A stretch of 64,000 nucleotides of DNA from Hofstenia miamia (lineage: Eukaryota > Xenacoelomorpha > Acoela > Hofsteniidae), in NCBI GenBank assembly GCA_900660155.1, contig CABFPE010000209.1, positions 731,754 through 795,753 on the forward strand, written 5' to 3'. The notes under the pieces are model-generated. The model ran no database searches. It saw nothing but the letters and a program-made list of their open reading frames with translations, and was not told the DNA's origin. This document shows positions 9,727-22,078 of this stretch, in pieces (position 1 is the stretch's first letter; each line of letters opens with the position of its first letter). The position numbers and the translations under genes are program-made.

Positions 9727-11758
9727 TCAACTTTCTAAAAATGAATTTTTTATAAACGGGTAATTATATATAAAAAATTCACATTTTCATACCTTGGGGA
9801 AATTTTGGTTGCATTCAATAGATTATCATTTACCTTCAATTTCACAGGAGTGGACTCCGTCCCTCCTTTTGCAAACTTGTTTAAAATTAAGTTTTTTGGA
9901 AATCACGATATTTCTGTGCTTTTCTGACTTTGATTTTTGCAGTATGAAAACTTTTTATTAGAAAGGAGGGGGATTAAATCAACCCCCTGTAAGTTCAAAA
10001 GACAAAATATCCAGTTTCAAGTAGTGTTACTTGTAATGCAAAAAGAATTTTGCGTGGATTAAGATAACACAATTTCTCAAAGCTCTTTATACATTATGTG
10101 GTATTATAGCGACGAGCAGCTTATAACTTTCTAAAAAATGTGTCAAATCATTATTGCATTTGAAATTGATTTGCGAATTCAATAATTATGTTTAGAAAAA
10201 TTTTAATCAAAATATTATCAACATGAATATTTGAATTTTCATTTTCATTACAAAGACTTGCAATTTTTATTGTAGAGTATGCAATAGGGAAATGTTGTTT
10301 ATGGATAGCACACATTTAACTTGCAATCTGGGTTTTGATTAGCTAGCACAATATATAGAATTGCATTAGTTATATGCTAAGCTTGCCATGTATAAATTTT
10401 ATAATTATATTGATAGGATATAATTTGATATAACTACATAGTTTTCTAATAAAATATATTACATTATATTATTGTTTGCATAATTATATATTATAATATT
10501 ATTTGAATTAATGTAAGTATTATGGCATTATTACACAATCACAAACAGCATACTTTACTTATTTACTTAGAAATCTAATTAACAATGCTGAGAAAATATG
10601 ACGTACTAAAACTTGCCTTTGATATTTTAAATTTTCCGAGGGAAAGAAGAAATATTTATCGAGTTTCTTTGGTGTTTATCAATGTTTCAAGGAAATTTTT
10701 TATACAAATACTAGTCAAGCATAGTTAGGTAACTTACCGTTGATAAAATAATTTATGATAAAAATTGGAAAACTTATACTGGAAACTTTGCTGTGATTGG
10801 TTGAAAAATTTATTAATTAGGATTGGATAATTATTTCATAGAGCAAAAGATAATTTTACAATAATTTGTACACAAATATGTAAAAATATATAATTTATTT
10901 CTGTGGTATTCTTGGAGCTATATTAGCAGAGCTGGGCAGAGGCCTTGAAATGCAATTACCCACATTTAAGGTAATTTTTAGGAAAACTGTTTTTCAAGCA
11001 TGTGTTTTGAATAATTTATCTAATTGAAAGATTTTTCACAATGGATACAAAACTTTTAGGTGTCATTAAGTTATCTGATTTTCGAAAGTTTGCTGAAACG
11101 CATAGCAACTGTAATCAATTATATTATATATGATTGGGATTACAATAATTGAATCATGAATATAATTAACAATCAATTAAATTAATATTGGAAACAATTC
11201 AATGTAATTTATTTGAAGCAGTCCCCATTACGTTCTATATATACAAAATACAAATGACAAAGGAAGCATAAATAATGATTGATTTGTACTTCGATAATTG
11301 GAAACTGTTCAACCAAACGCATTCTCCGTTTTTTAAAAATACTTTAATGTTTTTTATCGATGAGTTACAATCATAAAAGAATCATATAATTTTTTATCCG
11401 GATTTCACAAACATGCTAACTACGTATTAGAGAACTAGTGATCTAAAGCTAAATACTCTTTTTAAAGCATTTTAATTACGATATTAATATTGTACTGAAA
11501 AATTTATTAAATAATGGTAATCTTTCTTGCTAGTATGAAAAATTTTGGAATTCCATATTAATCAGACATAAATATGACCAATCCAGCCTATTTGAATACA
11601 AAATCTTGAATATACGTAACAATAATTATTAGTAATCAACAATGTATGCTGCAGGGCTCTAGCACACAGTTATTGCTTTGCCTATCATGTGCATCTGCCT
11701 GAAGACAATATAATTTTTTTTCAAGCACACACAGGCACACAATGATAATTTATTATAT
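9727..11758. other. Intergenic, AT-rich
   Basis: I find no gene, RNA or terminal repeat here. The region is AT-rich with scattered polyA and polyT runs. Confidence 0.4.
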
Positions 11759-11957
11759 TACGGTGTTCCAGAAGTAATGAGCCCTACTAAATATCTTTGC
11801 TAATTATGAACCAATTTTAATAATTTTTTGCATAAATATATTTACACGCATAATTGATATTCTGTAAAACTTTTAGAGAAATCGAACAAAAGACACAAGA
11901 TTTATATTCATTTGAAAAATAGTAAACATTAATGCTGCAACGCGGAAAACAAATAAG

Positions 11958-13040
11958 TTAATTTGGCGTGACATAATTTCCTCCGCACTCAATTACTCTT
12001 TCGCAATGTACTATGAGTTTGTCTAATTCATTTCTGTAAACCTCCACATCAATTTCTCTCATTATTTCAACGATTCTCTGTTCCACTTCTTGTGCACTTT
12101 CGAATATCTCTGTTCTTAAATCTCTCTTGAGCCTTTCATTGAGCCATCGATCACAAAGGTTGAGATCAGGTGAGTAGGGCGATTGATGAAGAAGTGTCAC
12201 ACGATGTTGATCAAAAAATTGTTTTACACATGCCTTCACATGAGGTCTGGCATTATCGTGTTGCCAGATTATCCTGTCCATTGTCGTAGGATTCGACCTC
12301 AGTGTACGCCATTTGTCAGATGTTTTCTGTAGAAATTGGGTGTAAGTCTCTCCGTCAATTGTTTGTCCATAAGGAAGAGCACGAACACTTATTCTTTTGT
12401 TGGCAGTGAAAGCAATTAAAACTAAACATTTCCTTGGAGTTAATTTGTTGCTGCATACTTGAGGTCGAGGAGCTCCTTTTGGTTGCCAAACTTTACTTGA
12501 TCTGCTTGTTTCGACTAAATCGAAATGTACCCACGTCTCATCTTCACGTGCATACAAATCATAACGATTGTTTCCCATTGAAGTGAGTTTCTGGTGAATT
12601 TCTTTTGCACTTTCTATTCTTTTCTTCTTTTGTAAATCATTTAGTTTCATTGGAACCCAGTATGATGCAATTTGGCTGTATTCTAACTTTTCAGTTAGAA
12701 TTCTAAAAACAGTTGTTGATGCAATACCAGTTTCTTCAGAAATGAGACGTACAGATGTTTGGGGATTTTTATCCACTATTTCTTTAACTGCCAATACATT
12801 ATCATCACCAGATGTAGTTGGTAATCTGCCAGAACGATAACGATCTTCAAATGATGTACGCTGACCTGATTGAAAATCACTGAACCACCTCTTTACTGTA
12901 GAATAACTAGGTGCATCTTTTCCATAAACTTCTGACAATGCATCAAATACCTCGGTTGCAGTCTTTCCTCGCTTCATTTCAGTATAGACGTAAAATCTTC
13001 CACAATGTTTCTCATATTCTATTCTTGACTTGATAATCAC
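11958..13040 (-). CDS. Mariner-family (DD34D) transposase, start codon missing or mutated
   Basis: The uninterrupted 360-codon frame has the mariner layout. An N-terminal helix-turn-helix DNA-binding region (residues about 8-60, with GKTATEVFDAL and TVKRWFSDFQSG) is followed by a second HTH with LISEETGIASTTVFRIL. The DDE/D catalytic domain then has the first Asp in DETWVHF, the second in HDNARPH and the third in LCDRWL. The second and third Asp are separated by 34 residues, the classic mariner spacing. It cuts and pastes its element at TA sites. The frame opens at GTG (13040), not ATG. The first in-frame ATG is codon 22 (12977), which would cut into the HTH. The native 5' UTR and terminus are replaced by an inverted copy, so this copy is probably not expressed normally although its catalytic residues are intact. 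Confidence 0.85.
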   Translation of the reverse strand: MIIKSRIEYEKHCGRFYVYTEMKRGKTATEVFDALSEVYGKDAPSYSTVKRWFSDFQSGQRTSFEDRYRSGRLPTTSGDDNVLAVKEIVDKNPQTSVRLISEETGIASTTVFRILTEKLEYSQIASYWVPMKLNDLQKKKRIESAKEIHQKLTSMGNNRYDLYAREDETWVHFDLVETSRSSKVWQPKGAPRPQVCSNKLTPRKCLVLIAFTANKRISVRALPYGQTIDGETYTQFLQKTSDKWRTLRSNPTTMDRIIWQHDNARPHVKACVKQFFDQHRVTLLHQSPYSPDLNLCDRWLNERLKRDLRTEIFESAQEVEQRIVEIMREIDVEVYRNELDKLIVHCERVIECGGNYVTPN

Positions 13041-13108
13041 GTGTAAAATTGATTTTAAAATTTTTTTTTTAAATTAAATTGCTGTTGCAGTTTAAATTTA
13101 AATTAAAT

Positions 13109-13591
13109 TTTCACTGCCAACAAAAGAATAAGTGTTCGTGCTCTTCCTTATGGACAAACAATTGACGGAGAGACTTACACCCAATTTCTACAGAAAACAT
13201 CTGACAAATGGCGTACACTGAGGTCGAATCCTACGACAATGGACAGGATAATCTGGCAACACGATAATGAACAGAGAATCGTTGAAATAATGAGAGAAAT
13301 TGATGTGGAGGTTTACAGAAATGAATTAGACAAACTCATAGTACATTGCGAAAGAGTAATTGAGTGCGGAGGAAATTATGTCACGCCAAATTAACTTATT
13401 TGTTTTCCGCGTTGCAGCATTAATGTTTACTATTTTTCAAATGAATATAAATCTTGTGTCTTTTGTTCGATTTCTCTAAAAGTTTTACAGAATATCAATT
13501 ATGCGTGTAAATATATTTATGCAAAAAATTATTAAAATTGGTTCATAATTAGCAAAGATATTTAGTAGGGCTCATTACTTCTGGAACACCG
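13109..13591 (+). pseudogene. Inverted, internally deleted mariner 3' copy
   Basis: This plus-strand segment repeats the end of the transposase gene at 11761-12411 in inverted orientation. It keeps the second catalytic motif region up to HDN, then jumps to the EQRIVEIMREI segment, losing 56 codons in frame including the third catalytic Asp. It then continues through the stop codon, the 3' UTR and the terminal repeat. Apart from the deletion I saw no differences from the left arm, which indicates a recent origin. Confidence 0.85.
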
Positions 13592-13952
13592 TAATATATT
13601 CCCAGATTCTCGTACAGCACAGTATATCAGATTTTCCAAAATTGAGATGAAGAGATTTTATGTTAGTGCTTATATCTCTAACTCTAAGTATTTCTGAAGT
13701 AGCTGAACTTGTCAAAATCTTAACTTAATAAGCATTTATCTATGTTCTAATTTATACTTGACGTCTACATGTATATTTACTTAAAAATAATGTATCAAAA
13801 TTATAAAAAATCATACGTACCATTAGTTAATATACAAATATACAGGAAAGGCAACATAAATTATGATATAATTAATGATTATGCATAAATAATAATAAGT
13901 AAGTTTGTTTACATTTAATCACATTCATTTTACTTATTAGAAGTAGATTTTA

Positions 13953-14299
13953 TTCAGTTGCAAAGATGGACGCGAATGCGGTGCAGTGCGGGTACTGAAT
14001 TGCAAATGCCAGACAGGTTGCGATGTGGTGCGGTTGGAAATATTTATTTTGTTACATATGTAACAGTAAACTAATATAATATTAATAATACTACGAATTC
14101 GATATAACATAATATGTTGACATTATTCACTCAATTAAACAAATTAATACAAAGTCAATTCGGTGATTGACATTTTTTGGCGTAATCGACAAGCGACATT
14201 TAGAAAATAGCGGGTGTGGGTGGATTTTTCTAACAGACATGCGGGTGCGGCGCAAAATGGTAATAAAAAATTAAACCCGCGTCCATCTATGTTCAGGTG
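13953..14299. mobile_element. Short non-autonomous hAT element (331 bp)
   Basis: The ends are CAAAGATGGACGCG (from 13961) and its near-inverse CGCGTCCATCTATG (to 14291). They are flanked by TTCAGTTG (13953-13960) and TTCAGGTG (14292-14299), an 8-bp target duplication with one mismatch. Both ends carry GC-rich subterminal words such as GCGGGT and GCGGTGCGG in an otherwise AT-rich background. There is no coding capacity. A related copy lies at 51171 in inverted orientation. Confidence 0.75.
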
Positions 14300-14633
14300 G
14301 GTTTTTAAAGATCAACAAGGTTGGGGCGGCTATTTAAATTCCCAAAAATATGTATTTTATATTCAGATTATGCCTATTGATGAAAGCTAAGTGAAGATTT
14401 TCACGTATTTAGGGCATAGAAATCACTCTTAGCAAGATGATTTCATATCTAAAACTTTTCAAATACATAATAGGTTTCGAGAAAAATATTTGACAATGTC
14501 GACAAAATCGAGTGTTGCCATATGGTTATAAATGGTAAATTTTTCAGAGTGATAATAAAAATATGAACGATTAGCTTTAAATTCAAATTCGATCGCAATT
14601 TAAAAAAAAATAGGGCATTTTTTCCTTTGACAT

Positions 14634-14698
<65 letters not shown>

Positions 14699-15338
14699 CT
14701 TCACAGAATATTTTTACATAATTGACCATTCTGCTAGTAATGATCGGATTAAGAAAACTTTTCATTCTATCAAAAAATTCTTCACCTTAAATGAACTTCA
14801 ATAACTGATTCTTACGGAGTGATTCTAATTGAGATATTCAAAAGCAAAAAAGGCTTTCTAAAATCTTACATTACAATTTATTGTTCATCTATTTAGTTGC
14901 ATTTCCGGCTGCATGTATATTTAAGAATCGCAAAGTCCATATGTAGAAATACCTGCATATTTATTGATTATATTTACAAATCTCAATGTACTCAGTCAAG
15001 AAAATAAATACACTACGCTACAAAACAAATAAAGCACAAATAAGTGTCAAGTACCTGTTTACAACTGTTAATAGAAGCAGACAAAATTATTCCAAGGTGT
15101 GGAAAATGGAAATCAATTTCAAAGTTTTAACTAACTCAGATTGCTAAAATGAATTTTTTGAAAATTAGGTTTGTAAATTTGTGTTTTCAGGCTGGTTGTA
15201 GATATATGACATGCGTGCATGATCCCTTTCGTCAAGCACGAAACTGAATAGGGTATATTAAATTTATATACTGCTAACAAGAGAAATGCCCCTGTCACTG
15301 CTAATACTATAATTTTTCATTTTACTACATTGATATGT
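14300..15338. other. Intergenic, with a GAT microsatellite
   Basis: Apart from the trinucleotide repeat at 14634-14698, I see nothing recognisable. Confidence 0.4.
14634..14698. repeat. GAT trinucleotide microsatellite
   Basis: About 21 perfect GAT units. On the minus strand they read as a polyserine run within a short frame (14583-14765), which is a by-product of the repeat and not evidence for a gene. Confidence 0.95.
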
Positions 15339-16849
15339 GTATACATCATAAGGTGTAAACCGGTCGGGTCAACCGGCGTGACCGGCACCGGTCAGACCGG
15401 TGCATGTCGGGTCGGGTCAGTATTTTATGACCGGCCGGTTTGAACCGTTCTAAAACCGGTTAAATAACGACTAAGTGAATGATAAAGATTTAGCTTCTTT
15501 TGATTGAATTTTGTAAAATCCGTAATTTCATCATGTTTAATCGCCAAGATTTCTAAATTCTATGCAACTGGCTAAAAATTGGGATTTACTTGAGGGTATT
15601 TTTTCGATAATTGACATAATTGCATCACTTGTAAAGGAGTTGGTCGATTTGTATGTGCAGTATTTTTTCAAATAATTTAGTAAATGTTGCGTTATTCAGA
15701 TTGGGCTATAATTTTAGCAACAAGGGGATCTCCATTTTTATATAAAGGTGTTATATCTGATTTTTTCATTATCTCCGGAAATTCATTTTCAACGATGCAT
15801 TGATTTAGTGCAAATAATAGGTGGTCACTAAATATATAAAAAAATTCTTAAATATAAAGAAAGGAAAATGAGTCGAATCTGAAGATTTATTAACGTCTAA
15901 GGTAGAAAACCTAAATTGCAACGTCGACTTACAATTTGATTGACTAAGTTGTGATAGACGAATTTTATGAAAATTGAAGTTACCTCATTCTTTAAATTTA
16001 AACATTTCTATTTCGATTCTCTTTCCAAAAAAACTCACAATATTGGATACACTGCTGAAATTCTGCAAGCTAATAAAAAACTACCATATTGTAATACGAT
16101 TAAAATACCGGGAAATACTCATAAACATAATTCTAGGTCAAAACTTTCACATGTGTTAGTTATAAGGAAGACGTCTTAAATAAATCCTTGAGTATTAACG
16201 TAACCATTCCAACCTGGAACTCGCAATCTAGAGAAACTAAAAACATTGAAAAAATATATCTCTGGTAAATCATTGCTAGAATACAAACTGTATATGGATG
16301 ACAATGCGATAACTCGTTATTAATGTATTACAATAGTAATTTATTCATAGCTTGAGAGATGTGTTTTTGTAATTTATGTAATTTGTGTATAGAGCTGTGT
16401 TAATTTATTGATGCTATTCAGATACATTACCAGTTATTTAATTGTCAACATTTTTCAGAATAAATATTCTCTTATCCTATTTTATCTAACATGTTTTATA
16501 TATATTGAAATATATATATGAATCCGTGCAATTTGGAATTCACTCTTGGGAATTTCAGATTAAACTCAAGTCCTGTTCTCAATCCAATTGAAATACAATG
16601 TCACTTCTAGCTCTCAAAATCTAATTTTATATTTTTTATCCATGCATATATTTATATTTATATATATATATATATATATAAATATATATATATATAAATA
16701 TATATATAGCATTTTTCATGTAAATATTTAATTAGACTTTGAAAAATGTTCTGCTGATCAGACCGGCCGGTCAACCGGTTTCAGTTGGCACCGGTACCGG
16801 TCGGGTCGGGTCGGCAATTTTCCGACCGGTTTACACCTATGGTATACAT
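15339..16849. mobile_element. Non-autonomous hAT element with ACCGG-rich ends (1.5 kb)
   Basis: The left terminus CATAAGGTGTAAACCGGTCG (from 15347) and right terminus CCGACCGGTTTACACCTATG (to 16841) are inverted repeats with one extra A on the left. They are flanked by perfect 8-bp duplications GTATACAT (15339-15346 and 16842-16849). The outer 100 bases at each end are packed with ACCGG, GGTCGGGTC and CCGGCCGG words, a striking GC-rich contrast to the AT-rich core. These are probably transposase-binding sites. The core has only short frames (for example around 15967-16179) with no transposase similarity. It also has a TA/ATATATA microsatellite near 16650-16708. Confidence 0.85.
16650..16708. 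repeat. TA-rich microsatellite inside a hAT element
   Basis: Interrupted TA and TATAAATA units lie just inside the right GC-rich end of the 15347-16841 element. Confidence 0.85.
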
Positions 16850-17078
16850 ACTTACATCACAGATGGACACGGGCCATATTTTTCTGGCCCCACCCTACCT
16901 TGCCCTGAAACGTCAAGAATAATTTGATGCCTGTTTTCAGGCTTATTTTCAGCACATTAATTTTCTTTCTTAAACATTAGAAGCCAATAATAAAATAACA
17001 AAAATAACAAATGTAAAACTCTATTAGTTTCGCTTGACTATTGGGCTAACCCGGCCCGTGTCCATCTTTGGCTTACAT
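16850..17078. mobile_element. 213-bp hAT MITE directly abutting the previous hAT element
   Basis: The ends are CACAGATGGACACGGGCC (from 16858) and GGCCCGTGTCCATCTTTG (to 17070). The flanking octamers ACTTACAT (16850-16857) and GCTTACAT (17071-17078) agree at seven of eight positions. The left duplication starts at the very next base after the right duplication of the 1.5-kb hAT element. The terminus resembles that of the 13961-14291 element (AGATGGAC core), so the two are related families. Confidence 0.75.
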
Positions 17079-18111
17079 ATGCACAGACATCCACACATAC
17101 TTATGTGTAAGTTATTAGTAGTGAACAGTGCATACAAAAAATAAATTCGCACAGTAATGTAAAGGTTACTTCTGTCTAAACTAATCAAAGAATCCAACGA
17201 ACGCTGAGTCACATAAAACGAAAATGGAATTTAAGTGCTGTTCAGTATGTAAATTGTGTATTTCAAGAAGTCTTAACAGACTAACATTTACATTGACCTT
17301 CCTTTGAATAATACATCAAATATTATTTTTATTTATGTATGTTTATTTAAGTGCATATATCAATACCATTGTCAAACAAAGATTTTGTTTGTCTGCAAAT
17401 TTCCATTGTATTTTTGCAACTTGTGAGTCCTGCTCACGAATTTGAAGTTAGTTTTTGCATACAGGATTTGGTCACTCAATAGTTAGCATTTAGAGAGAAA
17501 GAATACGATTAAATTTATGCTGCTCGTCTTAATATATACAACATTTATGCGCCTAAGACTTTAATTATAGTGATATTAATGCAATAATAGGGAGTAATGG
17601 TAAAAATTAGCAAAAAGTAGAATCTATGACTGGTAACAGGACCATTAAAATCCCATTACCATGAAGTTCTGTTACATGTAGAACCAATTGGTTTCTAAAT
17701 TTTTAATGGAATTAAAACTTCAACTATGCTAATATGTGGTGATAAGATAGTGTACTAACCGTAAAGGAATATGGCATTTATCATATACGTATTTTATAGA
17801 GGAACAGTATATTATGATGTAAATGGTGATGTTAATTTTTTGAAATTCAGTGACCGACCAGTTTTGTGTTCATAGACCAAAGAAAAATGAATTTCTCGAA
17901 AAAATTCAATCTCATTGATGAACATACTAAGGAGTCACACATGACAAATTTCAATAAAAAATAAATCATTATTGAATGAGTAGCATCCATTTCAACAGAG
18001 AAAACGAAATTCCGTTACTGCTTGACCAACACCATAAAACTGATTTTCAAAGAGTTATTTAGAATTTAACTTTTTTGGTATATAAACGCATATCATACTA
18101 CTCATTAGATA
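17079..18111. other. Intergenic, AT-rich
   Basis: No supported gene or repeat was seen. Confidence 0.35.
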
Positions 18112-18145
18112 TACAGTCATGGCCAAAAGTTTTTGAACAGTTCAT
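18112..18145 (+). mobile_element. Tc1-like terminal repeat (one end only)
   Basis: After a TA dinucleotide (18112-18113) the sequence CAGTCATGGCCAAAAGTTTT follows. This matches the typical outer end of Tc1/IS630 elements (CAGTxxTGGCCAAAAGTTT). I could not find the opposite end or a Tc1 transposase nearby, so this is a truncated or deleted copy. Confidence 0.5.
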
Positions 18146-18499
18146 TATTACACATTAGCATGCAATTAACTTAATTTTATGTATTAAATTAATGCATATG
18201 CTTATTTGGATTTCTTCAGAGTAAAATAGTTAAAAAAATTATTAACTTATGATCTTCACATAATGAATACAAATTGTTTAGCACTATTTCAGAGTGGTCA
18301 AAAATAGACTTCAAGTTATAAATATTTTTTTGTTAGTCTATTTATAGATTGATATCTATTCTTTCTATATATAACACATAATTTTTTATCGTAACATTAC
18401 CCATTGCATATTCAACAGATATGAAAGGGACTTATAACATTCTTGGGACTGCGTCGTTACAGTGATCATCAGTGGAACGTGTGTGGAGACTTCAAAATA

Positions 18500-18890
18500 T
18501 TGACAACCATAGTGGGAAAAGTGGATTTACAAAAAATCCCTGTATTATATGTTTGTGATCACTACGAATTGAAACAATGGCCCCCGCGAAGAAATCTTAG
18601 GCCTGGCAATACAATATCCTTTACAATTCATTGATTCCTCTATCAAAAGCTATTCTTCTTCCTCTATATTTTAAGCTCGGGATTTGCCGAATGTTTCCCA
18701 GACTACTAATGTTGCAATAGGGGATCTTAGTGACATATATGGCCCGCTAAATGTGGATAAAATGGTTAATTTCTCAACTAAAAAATGCAAGGCATTGGAA
18801 AATTGGTTCAAAAATTGCAGTAATATGCTGAATCTTGTTATCTTCCACATGAGTTTTAAATCTGGTCATGATAAAGCCATTTAATTCAAT
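18500..18890 (+). pseudogene. Decayed ORF resembling a multicopy arthropod/invertebrate repeat protein
   Basis: Reading across stops, frame fragments give SGFTKNPCIICL, then PLSKAILLPLYFKLGI. In order and spacing these resemble an uncharacterised multicopy protein common in invertebrate genomes (a cysteine pair, then a segment of the PPLHIKLGL type). The match rests on memory of the pattern and has several stops, so it can only be an inactivated copy. It may be connected with the Tc1-like end just upstream, but nothing proves this. Confidence 0.25.
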
Positions 18891-21800
18891 CCTAAATCAA
18901 AACATATTTTCTCAAAGCAAAAAACATTTATTAGGCATTATAGCTTCGAGCCGAAAGAAAATTTTGTTCACTGGTTGATAAATTTCGATTGGTCATTTGC
19001 GTCATCGTACCAAGATCCGAATGAAGCTTACAATACGTTTTGCTTCTTTATTTTTTTCTTCCTATATAAATGTGTGACGTTGTAATCAAAGGATTCTTAT
19101 TGGATGACATAAGAGATTAAGATACAACTACTTTAGCTTGAAAATGTAATAATTGTCTCCAACACTAAAATCTATTTCTAATTGCCAAGAACTTTAACAA
19201 TTTACCTGGAAAGCTTTCGCAGAAGGGATTTTGGCCAGAGCTGATGTCTGTTCTAATACTAAAGGAAGTACTCTGGGTATTAAAAATATTTTTCCCATCT
19301 TGCAAAGCATCAAATGGAAAATGGTACTGAAAACTACGAAAAATCTTTCTTGTGCTCCAGATTGTTTATCATCTTGGATATTCTCTGAATTTTACTATTG
19401 CTTAGCAACTCCATTACATTACATTTTCCGGCGTTCTTCTAAATAAATATATAGAACAAAACATTGTGATTATTCCTAAATGTGAGGTACTTCTTGATCA
19501 GAGTCAGTTGCGTGATATTGCGTTACCTAAAATCTTGAATCGCTGTAGCGCAATTTTTTTTTAGGATACTACTCGAACTTTCGTTTTGACATTTGCAATT
19601 TGCTTACCGTCGTAATAGGTCCACTATAGAAGCACTCATATATCTTCAGTTATCTTGTGAAGTGACTATCGAATAAAGACATACTATAAATTTCTCTCCT
19701 TGAATTTGATTTTTCAAAGGCCTTTAATAATTGTAAGCCAATGATTGCTAAAGAGAAGGGTAGACAACCAGTAGAGGCTGCAAAATATTTTGTACTAAAT
19801 TGATGAATTGAACTACAAAAATCTTGCTATGCAGTCATGCATAATTATGTATTATGCATGATGGATAATAGTTTTCATAAATATGGAATAATATCTATCT
19901 ATATGCACGTCTAAAAAATAATACAACTTTCTATTGCTAAAAAAGTTTTGTTACTTATAATGGTCAACATACATTCGACACTAAATAAGATAACGCATGT
20001 AAAAAATTACACTATAGTTCATTATCAACAAAATATGTACACTGTGCAAAATGCAAATACAGAAATATTATCGGGAAAACTTCCGAAAGTATTTGAGCAA
20101 CGCTTAATCACAGCTTCTTATCGAAATAAAAATGTATGCATAACGTAAGAGTCAGCAATCTTCGACCATTTTCTTACGAAATTGATGACAACAATACACA
20201 AGGGAGTCTAATCAAATTCATCACTGCACATATTTTCCTTAAATGTGATGAAATCACCAAGGTAAATTTTAATGACCAGTTCTTCTTTGCTACATCAACG
20301 TTATACAATATATTTAAAGATTAATTCATTCTACATCAGTCCATTTGAGAAACAAGACAAAGTCTTAAACGTGCAAATTTCGTAATCTCCTTAGAAATCG
20401 AGCAAAATTCAGTTTGTCTCCATGCTAGATGTCTTCTAATAGTCATGAAGATATCATTCTGCTTCGGCGTTTAGAGATTTGTCGATTTTGTGAAGTTAAC
20501 TGCTTAGAAAGCAAAGAAAGTATATTGATAATATGACCTTTCTTTGTGACCATCAATTAATTTTCTGGTCAATGATAACTACAAGTGCTCATGTTGGATG
20601 TAACTTTTTCATGCTAAAAATACAATCATTATATAGGAAATTTATTTTATGCAAAAATTTATCTATAATATTGATATATAAGTAGTTTAAACCACAAGTT
20701 AAACCTGCAATACTCTCACTATTACTGTTGAACTAACAAAGTTATACTAAAAATAAATTTATTAATAAAAATAAGCATTTATACAAAGAAGAGTTTGAAT
20801 AGAAAAGTCATGTAATAATAATCTTATTATGCTTTTCAATAATTCTGTAATAACACTATTCAGCACCAGAGGTGGAAGTGTAGCAGATTATTGTGAACTG
20901 CCCTGCCCCGTTCTACTGAATTTGTGCCCTGTCCCATTTACACGTTTTGAAATCTGACCCATATGGCCCAATGTTTTATATTCAAATTGGCCTACTCAAA
21001 AATTGTCCTTCAAAACTACTTGCGATATTTTATTGCCCATATTTGTTCTATGACACTCTTGATTGCAGCACATCACCACTCAAATATTTTGAATCCTTAC
21101 TTCCTTGATGATACAGAATCATTTTTTTAAATGTCCATTTTTAATATGCCAATGCAATTTAATGATATTATTTATAGCAAAATGAAAATTAATTTTAATT
21201 CTATAAAGCATTTTATAAAGCTAATATTTTATATAATACATTTATACAAGGACAATTGCACTTCTTCCAATGTAGTTGCAAAGCTATGTACTACAAATCA
21301 GATCAAAATGATTTTGCTTATATCCAGTGACGCAGAAAGCAACTCAGCATTGAGGGAGCAAAGTTTATATTATTATCCTACAGTGCCATTTCTCTTGCGC
21401 CCGCATTTCATAGGCACTGTTTACATATTTTTTTCTAAACTCTTTCAATAAATTATTAAAAATCAGTAATTTTCACAAAATTTGGACTGGTTTTCTTTAT
21501 TAAAATACCTTTTTTAAAGTGAAAATCAACAGTTAGTCCTTGTCCATGCTTATGTTTTACCGAGAAACTTATCATAATTGAACGTGGACATATGTTGGGT
21601 ATGACTGACTTAGGCCAGAACATGAGGATTGGACTTATAAATATGAATATATAGGTAATGAGCATTTAAATTATTAACACTCAATATCTCAGAATATAAA
21701 TTGAGAGCTGGGTTTTAGTTTTTACTGTTAAGTCGTCTTAGTTCATGCTTTGTATTGGGTTATTTTCATGTGTGTAGATTAAATTGATTATGCAAATGTG

Positions 21801-22078
21801 AATTGCCTGCAGAACTCAGCAAACACAGATCTTTCAAAACAACATCGTTTTTGTGGTGTATTGGCGTTTAATTGGCTTTTCAAGTGTTTTAGTGGCGTTT
21901 TTAGTGCGGATTAGTGGTGGTGTATAATTCCGTCTTGCAAAAAATATTTAAAAATAGGAATAATTTTAGTATTATGACAATTTTAAGATAAAATTCTTAA
22001 AAACTGCATTTTTATTTGTAGTTTGTCGTTTTATTGTGAAAAGACGTTGTTTTGTAATGTCGTTTTAGTGCCGTTATT
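18891..22078. other. Intergenic, mostly featureless
   Basis: The stretch contains a GC-richer patch at about 20880-20960 (runs such as TGCCCTGCCCC). A similar patch lies near 23320-23400, so both could be ends of old hAT-like elements, but no inverted partner or target duplication was found. About 21830-22075 is enriched in GTCGTTTT and TTTTAGTGGCG words just before a small ORF. Short frames elsewhere show no conserved pattern. Confidence 0.35.

Larger units (their letters stand above)
11759..13593. mobile_element. Composite mariner element with two inverted 3' ends (fold-back)
   Basis: The element is bounded by TA dinucleotides (11759-11760 and 13592-13593) and begins and ends with the same inverted terminus, CGGTGTTCCAGAAGTAATGA. 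The left part (11761 to about 13108) is a minus-strand mariner from its 3' end through its transposase. The right part (about 13109-13591) is a second, plus-strand copy of the 3' portion only (transposase codons from about 210 onward plus 3' UTR). It is virtually identical to the left copy but lacks 168 bases corresponding to left positions 12083-12250. No 5' terminal repeat is present between them. The two arms can therefore form a hairpin with a large loop, and the 3' terminus serves as both ends. Confidence 0.85.

Noticed and set aside
14583-14765. Minus-strand frame with a long polyserine run
   Set aside because: It is the translation of the GAT/ATC microsatellite and has no other coding character.
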